Assembly: GCA_947501625.1 (NCBI GenBank) | Contig: CANMWN010000004.1 | Location: 186,001-250,000, forward strand | DNA length: 64,000 nt | Direction of reading: 5' to 3' | Origin: an uncultured Flavobacteriaceae bacterium | Lineage (GTDB): Bacteria > Bacteroidota > Bacteroidia > Flavobacteriales > Flavobacteriaceae | Shown: positions 50,326 through 59,145 of the stretch, piece after piece | Numbering within the stretch: position 1 is the first letter of the stretch | Layout of the letters: every line of letters begins with the position of its first letter | The notes under the pieces: model-generated | Seen by the model: only the letters and a program-made list of their open reading frames with translations | What the model was told of the DNA's origin: nothing | The model's database searches: none | Made by a program: the position numbers and the translations under genes

Positions 50326-50327
50326 TT
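50199..50327 (+). repeat. attC-like site of cassette V4
   Basis: Outer arm ACGCACAAC; inner arms GGCTATAAGTAATTGC and GCAACTACTCATAGCC. The base pairs differ from V1 (GGCTAT/ATAGCC against GTGTAT/ATACAC), so pairing is kept while sequence changes. Tip hairpin CTGAAAATCC-TCGC-GGATTTTCAG at 50243-50266. Ends CCG|TT at 50325/50326. Confidence 0.75.
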
Positions 50328-50677
50328 GAAGCACATTCAGCAAAGCTGAACTTTTGTTTCTTCGTGCTTCGCACTCCCATCCCAAAAGATTGTGCTTCAA
50401 CAGACCTGCTAAACCAAATTATTTAGTATAGTGATATTTAAAATTAATATCACCTTTGCTGGGCATCGAGCCAAAACGATGCACCAACTTTTACTAAACA
50501 TAATTTGGCTCTGCAATTTTTGCTCCCAATAATCGAAATTTGGCAAATAACGCAAGACTCGCTTGCTATTCGATAAATTATTATCAGATTGATATAGGAA
50601 GTCTAATATCTGATAATAATTGCCCAAATTCCTTATATTTACTCAAAAATTACAGAACTACGTTTAGCAGGTCTGTT
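50325..50677 (+). repeat. R unit, copy 5
   Basis: Identical to copy 1 over all 353 bases by eye. It is the last unit; its end runs into GTTGAAGCACATT (50675-50687). Confidence 0.9.
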
Positions 50678-50838
50678 GAAGCACATTAAAACGTTCACCA
50701 ACTTCGTATATAATTCATTGCTCTTTCAGCACTTTTTATAGTCAATTAAGCTATTTCTGGCAATCAACTTTAAAAAAGTTGAACAAAAGCATCTTAATAT
50801 TCGCTATGAAAATATTTAGTCTAATAAGAAATTTCGTT
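50676..50838 (+). other. Right flank of the array, possible decayed cassette end
   Basis: No gene. It opens with TTGAAGCACATT like an R unit, then departs. TTCGTATATAATTCATTGC at about 50703-50721 resembles the inner arm of the V sites, but no clear partner or matching outer arm is present. An 8-bp hairpin (TCAACTTT-AAA-AAAGTTGA, 50764-50782) follows. Confidence 0.4.
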
Positions 50839-52191
50839 TTATATCAATCCAGCAACCTCATCAAAACTAATTCCTCCATAGTTTCCTGAACTCATTAAAA
50901 GTAGTGCTGTATTCTCTAAATCTTGAGAAAACAAAAATTCTTTAAACTCATTTGGATCGGTATAAATTATTAAATCATCGCGTTTAAAAGCAGTTGCTAT
51001 TTGCTCTTTAGTAACTTTTTCTAATTTTTTAATCTCTACTGCATGCGGAGAATAAAACACTACAGCAATATCTGCAGCATCTAATGCACCAACATATTCA
51101 TTTAAAAATTCAGCATTTAAACTACTATAAGTATGCAGTTCCAAACACGCCAATAAAGTTCTTTCTTTATATTGATTCTTCACAGCATTGGTAGTTGCTT
51201 CCACTTTAGAAGGCGAATGTGCGAAATCTTTAAAAATAACTGCTGAATCATTTTGAGCAATTTTCTCTAATCGTTTGCTTGCGCCCGAGAAACTTGAAAT
51301 AGCCTCATAAAAATCATCTTCATCTATACCCAAATGTTGACAAATCCATTTTGCTCCTGCCAAATTCTGAAGATTATGTTCTCCGAAAATTTCTAAAGGC
51401 AACTTCCCAACCGAAGTTTCTAGATATGTAATTCCGTTTTCAATGGTATATTCTGGAGTTTGATAAGGATATTTTTGAATAGGACTTGAAGAATTCTCAA
51501 CTACATTTTTCACATGCTCATCTTCAGTATTATAGACCATAATTCCTCCATTGGTCAAGGAATTAGTGAAAATTTGAAACTGCTCTACATAATTTTCAAA
51601 GGTTGGAAACACATTAATATGATCCCAAGCAATACCACTTAACAATGCAATATTGGGTTTATATAAATGAAACTTAGGTCTTCTATCAATTGGTGAAGAT
51701 AAATATTCATCACCTTCCAAAATCATAAATTCATTATCATTGGTCAAATGCACCATAGTATCAAAACCTTCCAATTGTGCTCCAACCATATAATCAACTT
51801 GCCTATCATGATAATGCAACACATGTAAAATCATAGAAGTAATGGTAGTTTTTCCGTGCGAACCTCCAATAACAACTCTCGTTTTATCTTTTGATTGCTC
51901 GTATAAAAATTCTGGATACGAGTATATTTTTAAGTCAAGTTCTTGTGCTTTTATCAATTCTGGATTGTCTGCCTTGGCATGCATTCCCAAAATAACAGCA
52001 TCTATCTCTGGAGTAATTCTATCAGCATTCCAACCCAATTCATCTGGCAATAGTCCTTTGGCATTCAATCTAGATTTTGAAGGCTCAAAAATAGCATCGT
52101 CACTACCTGAAACCTCATAGCCTTTTTGATGTAAAGCCAATGCTAAATTATGCATAGCACTCCCTCCTATTGCAATAAAATGTACCTTCAT
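50839..52191 (-). CDS. mpl: UDP-N-acetylmuramate--tripeptide ligase Mpl
   Basis: Murein-recycling ligase that joins L-Ala-gamma-D-Glu-meso-DAP to UDP-MurNAc. The 450 residues have the Mur-ligase Rossmann start (HFIAIGGSAMHNLALAL), ATP loop GGSHGKTT (109-116), and C-terminal domain with DFAHSPSKVEATTNAVK. VHFIAIGGSAMHNLA and LEGDEYLSSPIDRRPKFHLY point to Mpl rather than MurC. It lies convergent to the cassette array. Confidence 0.92.
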   Translation of the reverse strand: MKVHFIAIGGSAMHNLALALHQKGYEVSGSDDAIFEPSKSRLNAKGLLPDELGWNADRITPEIDAVILGMHAKADNPELIKAQELDLKIYSYPEFLYEQSKDKTRVVIGGSHGKTTITSMILHVLHYHDRQVDYMVGAQLEGFDTMVHLTNDNEFMILEGDEYLSSPIDRRPKFHLYKPNIALLSGIAWDHINVFPTFENYVEQFQIFTNSLTNGGIMVYNTEDEHVKNVVENSSSPIQKYPYQTPEYTIENGITYLETSVGKLPLEIFGEHNLQNLAGAKWICQHLGIDEDDFYEAISSFSGASKRLEKIAQNDSAVIFKDFAHSPSKVEATTNAVKNQYKERTLLACLELHTYSSLNAEFLNEYVGALDAADIAVVFYSPHAVEIKKLEKVTKEQIATAFKRDDLIIYTDPNEFKEFLFSQDLENTALLLMSSGNYGGISFDEVAGLI

Positions 52192-52215
52192 TTATTCAAA
52201 ATATTTGATGTACTA

Positions 52216-52223
52216 CAAATTTA
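52216..52223 (-). promoter_or_regulatory. Possible -7 box of mpl
   Basis: CAAATTTA is TAAATTTG on the minus strand, 24 bp before the mpl start. The -33 position holds TTAG, not TTTG. Confidence 0.4.
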
Positions 52224-52290
52224 ATAAATCTAAATTGTGATACTAATATTTTGAGATTTAGTTTGATGCTTTTTTTATAAACAAATGTCT

Positions 52291-52349
52291 TTCCTGCGAA
52301 GGCAGGAATCCATAAGTAGTTTGTGTTTAGATTCCTGCCTTCGCAGGAA
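52291..52349. repeat. REP-like 20-bp perfect inverted repeat
   Basis: TTCCTGCGAAGGCAGGAATC (52291-52310) and its exact complement (52330-52349) with a 19-nt loop lie between two divergent genes. It is GC-rich against its surroundings and has the form of repetitive palindromes frequent in flavobacterial genomes. Confidence 0.7.
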
Positions 52350-52456
52350 TGACAATATCAAATAATCCCACTTCACTAACTCAAACGGATACTTCACTCA
52401 TTCACTCAAATTTTAGGTATAACTTTTGCTATCTTTACAATATCAAACATTGAATT

Positions 52457-55400
52457 ATGAAAAAACTGCTATTAATTTTATTTGCTTTTATGTCAACAAT
52501 ACCACAATCAAACTCTCAAAATCGATTTAATAATTACATAAACGATTGGGAGAAAGTATATGCTCATGAATTGGAATTATTACCAAAATCAGCATTAAAT
52601 GAAGTTGAAAAAATTTATCAAAAAGCTACAAATGAGAAGAATGCACCTCAACTTATTAAATCGCTGATTTATAAGTCAAAGTTTGCATTAATGCTAGAAG
52701 AAGATGCGCAATTAAAAGTAATCAATGATTTTAAAAATGAAATAGCCAAAAATGAAATACCAACAGCCAACATCTTAGAAAGTTTACTTGCCGATATGTA
52801 CTGGCAATATTTTCAACAAAATAGATGGAAGTTTTATAACCGAACAAAAACACAAGAGAAAGTTGATCCAAATGATTATAGAACTTGGGATTTACAAACC
52901 ATTTTTGAAGAATCTCATAAGCATTATCAAAATTCTTTAAACAGTAGTTTAGAATTACAACAAGTTGGTTTAACTCAATTCAACGATATTTTAGAATTAC
53001 GATTGAACTCCAAAGAATATCGACCAACTTTATATGACTTCTTAGCACATAGAGCAATAGAATTTTATAAAATTGAAGAGCAAAATATTACAAAACCTTC
53101 TTACAAATTTGAAATTGATGATGTAAATTATTTGAAAAACAATAGTGATTATATAAAAACAACTATTGAATCAAAGGACAGTTTATCTCAACATTTACAT
53201 GCGTTAAAGCTATATAAAAATTTAACCTTGTTTCACCTAAAAGACAAGAACCCAAAAGCCCTAGTAAAATTGACTTTAGATAGACTAAATTTTGTCAAGG
53301 CAAACACTATCATTGAAAACAAAGATGAAATTTACTTAAACACTTTAAATCAATTAAAAGACACCTATAAAGACAATGAAATCTCAACTGAAATAGCGTT
53401 TATCATTGCAAGTCTATATAACACTCAGGCAAACCTATATGACCCAAAAACTAATGATACAAATAGATTCAAGAGAAAAGAAGCATTAGAGATATGCGAA
53501 GGTGCAATCAAAACATTTCCAAAATCGTTGGGTGCCAAAAGATGTAGAGAATTAAAAAATCAAATTTTATCAAAAAACTTAGCAATTACTGCTGAGAAAT
53601 ATATTCCTATTGACAAGCCTTCTCGCCTACTCATTAATTATAAAAATACTGACAACCTTTATTTCACTTCTTTCCATATATCTAAAGTAGCACAAAAAAG
53701 ATTTAATAAAATTCGCAATGATTCCGCAAAAGTTGCATTTATCAACAAGTTAAAACCTATTCAAAAATGGGAATCTTCACTACGCAACGAACATGATTAC
53801 CAACAACACACTACCGAAGTTTTATTTCCACAACATGAACAAGGAAATTATCTAATTGTTGCAACTACTGATGGAGATTTGGCTAAAGGTAAAACTTGGG
53901 CGCAAACATTTTTGCAGATTACTAATTTGGCATTGGTAGAAAATTCTAATAACGGATTATATAACTACCAAGTAGTTGATAGAAATACTGGAAAACCAAT
54001 AGAAGGAGCGAAAATTAATCTTAAAAACTATAATACCAATAAATACAATAAAAAAATTAATCGAAACTTTGTAAGTGATACAAAAGGGCAATTTTCTTTT
54101 AAAAGTCGTACACAATATAGAAATGTAGTTGTCACCATAAATCACAAAGATGACAATGCTACTTTTGGTGATTATTACTTATATGAATATTATAAAGAGA
54201 AAATAAGGGAAGATAAAACCTACAATATAAAACCATTCATTTTTACCGACAGAAGTATTTACCGTCCAGGACAAACAGTTCATTTTAAAACAATCGTATT
54301 AAAAAGACAAGGAATTAAATCTGAATTACTAACACAAAATACTATCGAATTTATATTAAAAAACCCAAATGGTGAAATTGTAAATAAATTAGATTTAAAA
54401 TTAAATGAATTTGGTGCTGCTTCTGGCGAATTTATCTTACCCAATAATGGCTTGACAGGTCAATATTCATTTGAATTAAATATTGATTCAAAAGCCAATA
54501 ATGATTATTGGAAAGTATTTCAATTCAATTTACAAGATAACCATCATTACTTTTCAGTAGAAGAATACAAACGTCCAAAGTTTGAAACAACATTTAAACC
54601 TGTAACTGAAACCTACAAACTAAATGACAGCATAACCGTTCACGGAACAGCCAACGCTTTTGCAGGAAGTTCAATTTCTGATGCTAAAGTTACTTACAGA
54701 GTTGTGAGAACTGCTCAATTTCCTCGTTGGTATGGTTGGTATTCAAGAAGACCTTCTATTAGTAGTGACGAGCAAGAAATAACTCACGGAGAAACGATGA
54801 CGGATGCTTCAGGAAATTATGAAATTACGTTTAAAGCAATTCCTGATTTAAAAGTTTCTAAAGAATCTCAACCAACATTTAGATACAAGGTTTTTGCTGA
54901 TGTTACTGATATCAACGGCGAAACTAGAAGTACTGAAACAACTATCAAAGTTGGTTATCATGCTTTAACTGCCAATGTTGAAATTGACGATAAAATCAAT
55001 AAAAATTTAAAAGACAATTCGTTTTCAATTGATACTAAAAACTTAAATGAAGAATTTGTTCCAACCAAAGGAACTATCAAAATCTATAAATTAGAAGCAC
55101 CAAATAAACCGCAACGAAAAAGACCTTGGAATGCTCCCGATTATGCTGGATTCTCTGAAATTCAATTTCGCCAAATATTCCCAAACGACCCTTTTAATGA
55201 TGATGAAAGTGATGCTAACAAATGGGAAAACGGAAAATTGGTGTATGATAAATCTTTCGACACTGGTAAAAACAAAAAATATGATTTCAAATCAAAAAAA
55301 TGGGCTTCTGGAAAGTATAAAATCATATTAGAATGCAAAGATAAGTTTGGTCAATTGGTAAAAGACGAACAACAATTTGATATCTATAGCAGTAAAGATT

Positions 55401-58400
55401 CTAAAGTTGCAGACAGCAAATTGTTCTTTATCAATACTGATAAAACGTCTTACAAACCAAACGAACTAGTAGAACTAACTGTTGGTTCTGCTTCCAAAGA
55501 TTTAACTGCAACCATAACAGTAGAGAAGAAAAATAAAATTGTTTCAACACATTTAGTGCATTTGAACAACGAAACAAAAACAATCAAAATTCCAGTTTCA
55601 AAAGATGATTTAGGAGGATTTTCCATCAAGTACTATTTTGTGAACTATAACAGTTTTGAAAAAGGGAATATCAATATTGTAGTTCCTTACAAATCAAATG
55701 ATTTATTGATTGAAACACTCACATTTAGAGATAAGTTACAACCTGGAAGTGAGCAAACATGGAGTTTTAAAATTAAAGGAAACAAGAATGAAAAAGTGAC
55801 TTCAGAGTTATTGGCTTCTATGTATGATGCTTCTTTAGATGAGTTTAAATCTCATAATTGGTCATTCAATCCAATTCAAAGAAGAAACTATTATTCGTAT
55901 GGAAACAGTACAGCCAATCATAGTTTTGGTACGCAGCGATTTAATATAAGAAACCAACACAGGAATTATTATAACAACTATTACGACACGCAAGGTTATG
56001 ATGCCATAAAATGGTTTGGCTTTAGCATGAATAATAACCGTTGGTCAAATGATCAATATTTATCCAAGTTAACTTCTAAAAGAACAGAATTTGATAAAAC
56101 TATAACTGGAAATGTTCAAGATGAACATGGACCACTTCCTGGAGTGTCTGTTATCATAAAAGGAACTGCCTTTGGAACTGTTACTGACTTTGATGGAAAC
56201 TATGCTATCAATGTTAAGAACTCAGATATTTTAACCTATAGTTTTGTAGGTATGTCAACTGTTGAGAAAAAAATTGGAGATTCTTCAACAATAAACGTTT
56301 TACTTGAAGTAAACGATGATATACTTGAAGAAGTAGTAATAACTGCTTATGGAACTGGTAGATCTAAAAAAAGAAATTCCACTTATGCAGTTGAAAGTAT
56401 TAGCAATGATGAACTAGCATTTGCAAGAGAAGAAAATAAATCTGTTGGTACTTCTTCAAGAATAGTTTTAAGAGGAGCAAGTTCTATTATTACTAGAGAT
56501 AATGAACCTCTGTATGTTATCGACGGTATCCTTGTAGAAAATTACAAAGAAGATGGAACTATTAATCCTGATGATATAGTATCTATAAATGTACTCAAAG
56601 GTCCTCCTGCAGCAGCCTTATACGGAATTCGTGCTGCAAATGGAGTCATAGAAATCACTACAAAATCTGGACAAGCAAAAATAGATGCAGAATTATCTAA
56701 AGTGCAAACACGCAAAAACCTGCAAGAAACTGCCTTTTTCTTTCCGCATTTAAGAACAGATGAAGAAGGAAACGTAAGTTTTGACTTTACAGTTCCTGAG
56801 GCATTGACACGCTGGAAAATGCAATTACTGGCACATAGCAAAGATTTAAAAACTGCGACAAAAACTTTGACAACTGTTACTCAAAAAGATTTGATGGTAT
56901 TGCCAAATCCGCCACGTTTTTTAAGAGAAGGTGATGAAATTATTTTCTCAAGTAAAATATCTAACCTAACTGATAAAAACCTCAACGGTTTTGCTCAATT
57001 ACAATTGGTAGACGCTATTACAGGAAAAGAAATAAACGATTTACTAAGCAATACTGAGAAGAATAAAAACTTTACGCTAGATGCTAAAGGGAATACGAAT
57101 GTGAGTTGGTCTTTAAAAATTCCGATGAACAAAGTACAAGCAGTTCAATATAAAATTGTGGCAAAAGCAGGAGATTTTTCTGACGGAGAACAAAATGCGT
57201 TGCCTGTTTTATCAAACAGAATGTTGGTGACTGAAACACTTCCAATGTGGATTAAAAGCAACGAAACAAAAACATTCACTTTGGATAAATTGAAGAACAA
57301 CACTTCAACAACATTGAGTAATCATAAATTAACGCTTGAAGTAACTTCAAATCCTGCATGGTATGCAGTTCAGGCTTTGCCATACTTGATGGAATATCCT
57401 TATGAATGTGCTGAGCAAACATTCTCTCGTTATTATGCCAATGCGTTGGCAAGTCATATTGCAAATGCTAATCCAAGAATACAAGAAGTATTCAATCAGT
57501 GGGCCTCAGCCGAGGCATTAATTTCTAATTTAGAGAAAAATCAAGAATTAAAGTCCTTGATTATTCAAGAAACTCCTTGGTTGAGAGATGCACAAAGTGA
57601 AACGGAACAAAAGAAACGTATTGCTTTATTGTTTGATTTAAACAAGATGAAAAATGAATCGGAAAGTGCTATCAACAAACTAAAACAAATGCAGTTTAGC
57701 AATGGTGGTTTCCCATGGTTCAAAGGAAGTAAATACCCAAACAGATACATTACACAACATGTTGCTACAGGTTTTGGACATTTGAATAAATTAGGAATCA
57801 AAAATGATGACAAAGCAACAAAAATGATTCATAAATCTGTAACTTTTTTAGATGAAGACATTGTCGATGATTATAAAAAACTATTAGAACGAGCGGCTGA
57901 AATTCGTGAAAAAGCAAAGACTAAATCTAAAGGATTAAAAGACGAAAAAGACTTTTTAGCAAAACAACATATCAGTTATTTTCAATTGCAATATTTATAC
58001 ATGCGTAGTTTTTATCCTGAAATAAAAATGAATGACAAAACCAAAACTGCAGTTGATTATTATATGGATCAGTCTGAAACGTATTGGAAAAAGTTCAATT
58101 TGTATTCTAAAGGAATTATCGCCTTAGTTCAATATAGAAATAACAATCAACAGTTGGCTTCTAAAATTTTAAAATCATTAAAAGAAAATAGTACTACCAA
58201 TGAAGAATTAGGCATGTATTGGAAATCTAACTCTCCAAGTTGGTATTGGTATCAAGCGCCAATAGAAACGCAAGCATTGATGATTGAAGCATTTGCCGAA
58301 ATTGAAAACGATATAGAGACTATTGATAATTTAAAAATTTGGTTATTAAAGAACAAACAAACCAATCGTTGGGAAACAACCAAAGCCACCACTGAAGCAG

Positions 58401-59089
58401 TTTATGCACTATTATTACAAGGAAGTGATTGGCTAGAAGTAACCGATTTTATGGATGTGAAAATTGGTGAGCAAGTTATTGATCCTCTTGCGCTTAAAGA
58501 CACGAAAATTGAGGCAGGAACTGGCTATTTCAAAACATCATTTGATAGTAATGAAATAACTCCAGAAATGGCAACTGTTACTCTAGAAAAAGATAGTGAT
58601 GGAATTGCTTGGGGAGCAATATATTGGCAATATTTTGAGGATTTAGATAAAATTACACATGCAGAAACTCCATTAAAATTATCAAAGAAACTATTCTTAA
58701 AACAGCATACTGATAAGGGCGAAGAGTTATCTTTAATTACTGATGAAACTTCATTAAAAATAGGAGATTTAGTGCGAGTGCGAATAGAATTAAAAGTAGA
58801 TAGAGAAATGGAGTTTGTACATATGAAAGATATGAGAGCCTCAGGTTTTGAGCCTGTAAATGTATTATCAAAATACAAATATCAAGATGGTTTAGGGTAT
58901 TATGAAAGTACTAAAGATGCAAGCACCAATTTCTTTTTTGACCGACTTCCAAAAGGTGTTTATGTCTTTGAACATGACTTAAGAGTTAATAATGCTGGTG
59001 ATTTTTCAAACGGTATAACTACTATTCAAAGTATGTATGCTCCAGAGTTTTCAAGTCACAGTGAAGGTATTCGTGTAAAAATAAAATAA
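52457..59089 (+). CDS. Alpha-2-macroglobulin-like protein with embedded TonB-plug segment
   Basis: Giant exported protein of 2,210 residues with a signal peptide (about 1-21) and no lipobox. The N-terminal third is helical; MG-type beta domains follow (TDRSIYRPGQTVHFKTIVLK near 600). The alpha-2-macroglobulin bait and thioester parts are near 1427-2210, with CAEQ at 1651-1654, the thioester motif. Between them, residues about 1213-1405 are a carboxypeptidase-regulatory-like domain (ITGNVQDEHGPLPGVSVIIK) and a TonB plug (SSRIVLRGASSIITRDNEPL, PDDIVSINVLKGPPAAALYG), very like the SusC protein at 22769, without a barrel. Such proteins may trap proteases at the envelope. Confidence 0.88.
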   Translation: MKKLLLILFAFMSTIPQSNSQNRFNNYINDWEKVYAHELELLPKSALNEVEKIYQKATNEKNAPQLIKSLIYKSKFALMLEEDAQLKVINDFKNEIAKNEIPTANILESLLADMYWQYFQQNRWKFYNRTKTQEKVDPNDYRTWDLQTIFEESHKHYQNSLNSSLELQQVGLTQFNDILELRLNSKEYRPTLYDFLAHRAIEFYKIEEQNITKPSYKFEIDDVNYLKNNSDYIKTTIESKDSLSQHLHALKLYKNLTLFHLKDKNPKALVKLTLDRLNFVKANTIIENKDEIYLNTLNQLKDTYKDNEISTEIAFIIASLYNTQANLYDPKTNDTNRFKRKEALEICEGAIKTFPKSLGAKRCRELKNQILSKNLAITAEKYIPIDKPSRLLINYKNTDNLYFTSFHISKVAQKRFNKIRNDSAKVAFINKLKPIQKWESSLRNEHDYQQHTTEVLFPQHEQGNYLIVATTDGDLAKGKTWAQTFLQITNLALVENSNNGLYNYQVVDRNTGKPIEGAKINLKNYNTNKYNKKINRNFVSDTKGQFSFKSRTQYRNVVVTINHKDDNATFGDYYLYEYYKEKIREDKTYNIKPFIFTDRSIYRPGQTVHFKTIVLKRQGIKSELLTQNTIEFILKNPNGEIVNKLDLKLNEFGAASGEFILPNNGLTGQYSFELNIDSKANNDYWKVFQFNLQDNHHYFSVEEYKRPKFETTFKPVTETYKLNDSITVHGTANAFAGSSISDAKVTYRVVRTAQFPRWYGWYSRRPSISSDEQEITHGETMTDASGNYEITFKAIPDLKVSKESQPTFRYKVFADVTDINGETRSTETTIKVGYHALTANVEIDDKINKNLKDNSFSIDTKNLNEEFVPTKGTIKIYKLEAPNKPQRKRPWNAPDYAGFSEIQFRQIFPNDPFNDDESDANKWENGKLVYDKSFDTGKNKKYDFKSKKWASGKYKIILECKDKFGQLVKDEQQFDIYSSKDSKVADSKLFFINTDKTSYKPNELVELTVGSASKDLTATITVEKKNKIVSTHLVHLNNETKTIKIPVSKDDLGGFSIKYYFVNYNSFEKGNINIVVPYKSNDLLIETLTFRDKLQPGSEQTWSFKIKGNKNEKVTSELLASMYDASLDEFKSHNWSFNPIQRRNYYSYGNSTANHSFGTQRFNIRNQHRNYYNNYYDTQGYDAIKWFGFSMNNNRWSNDQYLSKLTSKRTEFDKTITGNVQDEHGPLPGVSVIIKGTAFGTVTDFDGNYAINVKNSDILTYSFVGMSTVEKKIGDSSTINVLLEVNDDILEEVVITAYGTGRSKKRNSTYAVESISNDELAFAREENKSVGTSSRIVLRGASSIITRDNEPLYVIDGILVENYKEDGTINPDDIVSINVLKGPPAAALYGIRAANGVIEITTKSGQAKIDAELSKVQTRKNLQETAFFFPHLRTDEEGNVSFDFTVPEALTRWKMQLLAHSKDLKTATKTLTTVTQKDLMVLPNPPRFLREGDEIIFSSKISNLTDKNLNGFAQLQLVDAITGKEINDLLSNTEKNKNFTLDAKGNTNVSWSLKIPMNKVQAVQYKIVAKAGDFSDGEQNALPVLSNRMLVTETLPMWIKSNETKTFTLDKLKNNTSTTLSNHKLTLEVTSNPAWYAVQALPYLMEYPYECAEQTFSRYYANALASHIANANPRIQEVFNQWASAEALISNLEKNQELKSLIIQETPWLRDAQSETEQKKRIALLFDLNKMKNESESAINKLKQMQFSNGGFPWFKGSKYPNRYITQHVATGFGHLNKLGIKNDDKATKMIHKSVTFLDEDIVDDYKKLLERAAEIREKAKTKSKGLKDEKDFLAKQHISYFQLQYLYMRSFYPEIKMNDKTKTAVDYYMDQSETYWKKFNLYSKGIIALVQYRNNNQQLASKILKSLKENSTTNEELGMYWKSNSPSWYWYQAPIETQALMIEAFAEIENDIETIDNLKIWLLKNKQTNRWETTKATTEAVYALLLQGSDWLEVTDFMDVKIGEQVIDPLALKDTKIEAGTGYFKTSFDSNEITPEMATVTLEKDSDGIAWGAIYWQYFEDLDKITHAETPLKLSKKLFLKQHTDKGEELSLITDETSLKIGDLVRVRIELKVDREMEFVHMKDMRASGFEPVNVLSKYKYQDGLGYYESTKDASTNFFFDRLPKGVYVFEHDLRVNNAGDFSNGITTIQSMYAPEFSSHSEGIRVKIK

Positions 59090-59145
59090 AACGGCACAAT
59101 AGTTGTTTAATAGATACGCATAACTAAAATTAAAAATAAACACTT

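Larger units (their letters stand above)
45255..50687 (+). mobile_element. Integron-like cassette array R-V1-R-V2-R-V3-R-V4-R
   Basis: Five 353-bp units (R), identical as far as I can read, alternate with four different gene-bearing units, all in one orientation after a tyrosine recombinase gene. All nine units meet at G|TT. Each unit begins with 9-11 bases whose reverse complement sits at its own 3' side, ahead of a foldable site ending in G. This is how integron cassettes look when linear. No transposase and no target duplications at individual units are seen. The array is bounded by the 13-bp direct repeat GTTGAAGCACATT. Confidence 0.8.

Noticed and set aside
45255-50677. A CRISPR-like reading of the regular repeats
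   Set aside because: The repeats are 353 bp and the intervals are 0.7-1.0 kb with genes; there are no cas genes.
50764-50782. Hairpin after the array as an intrinsic terminator
   Set aside because: No T-run follows it on either strand.
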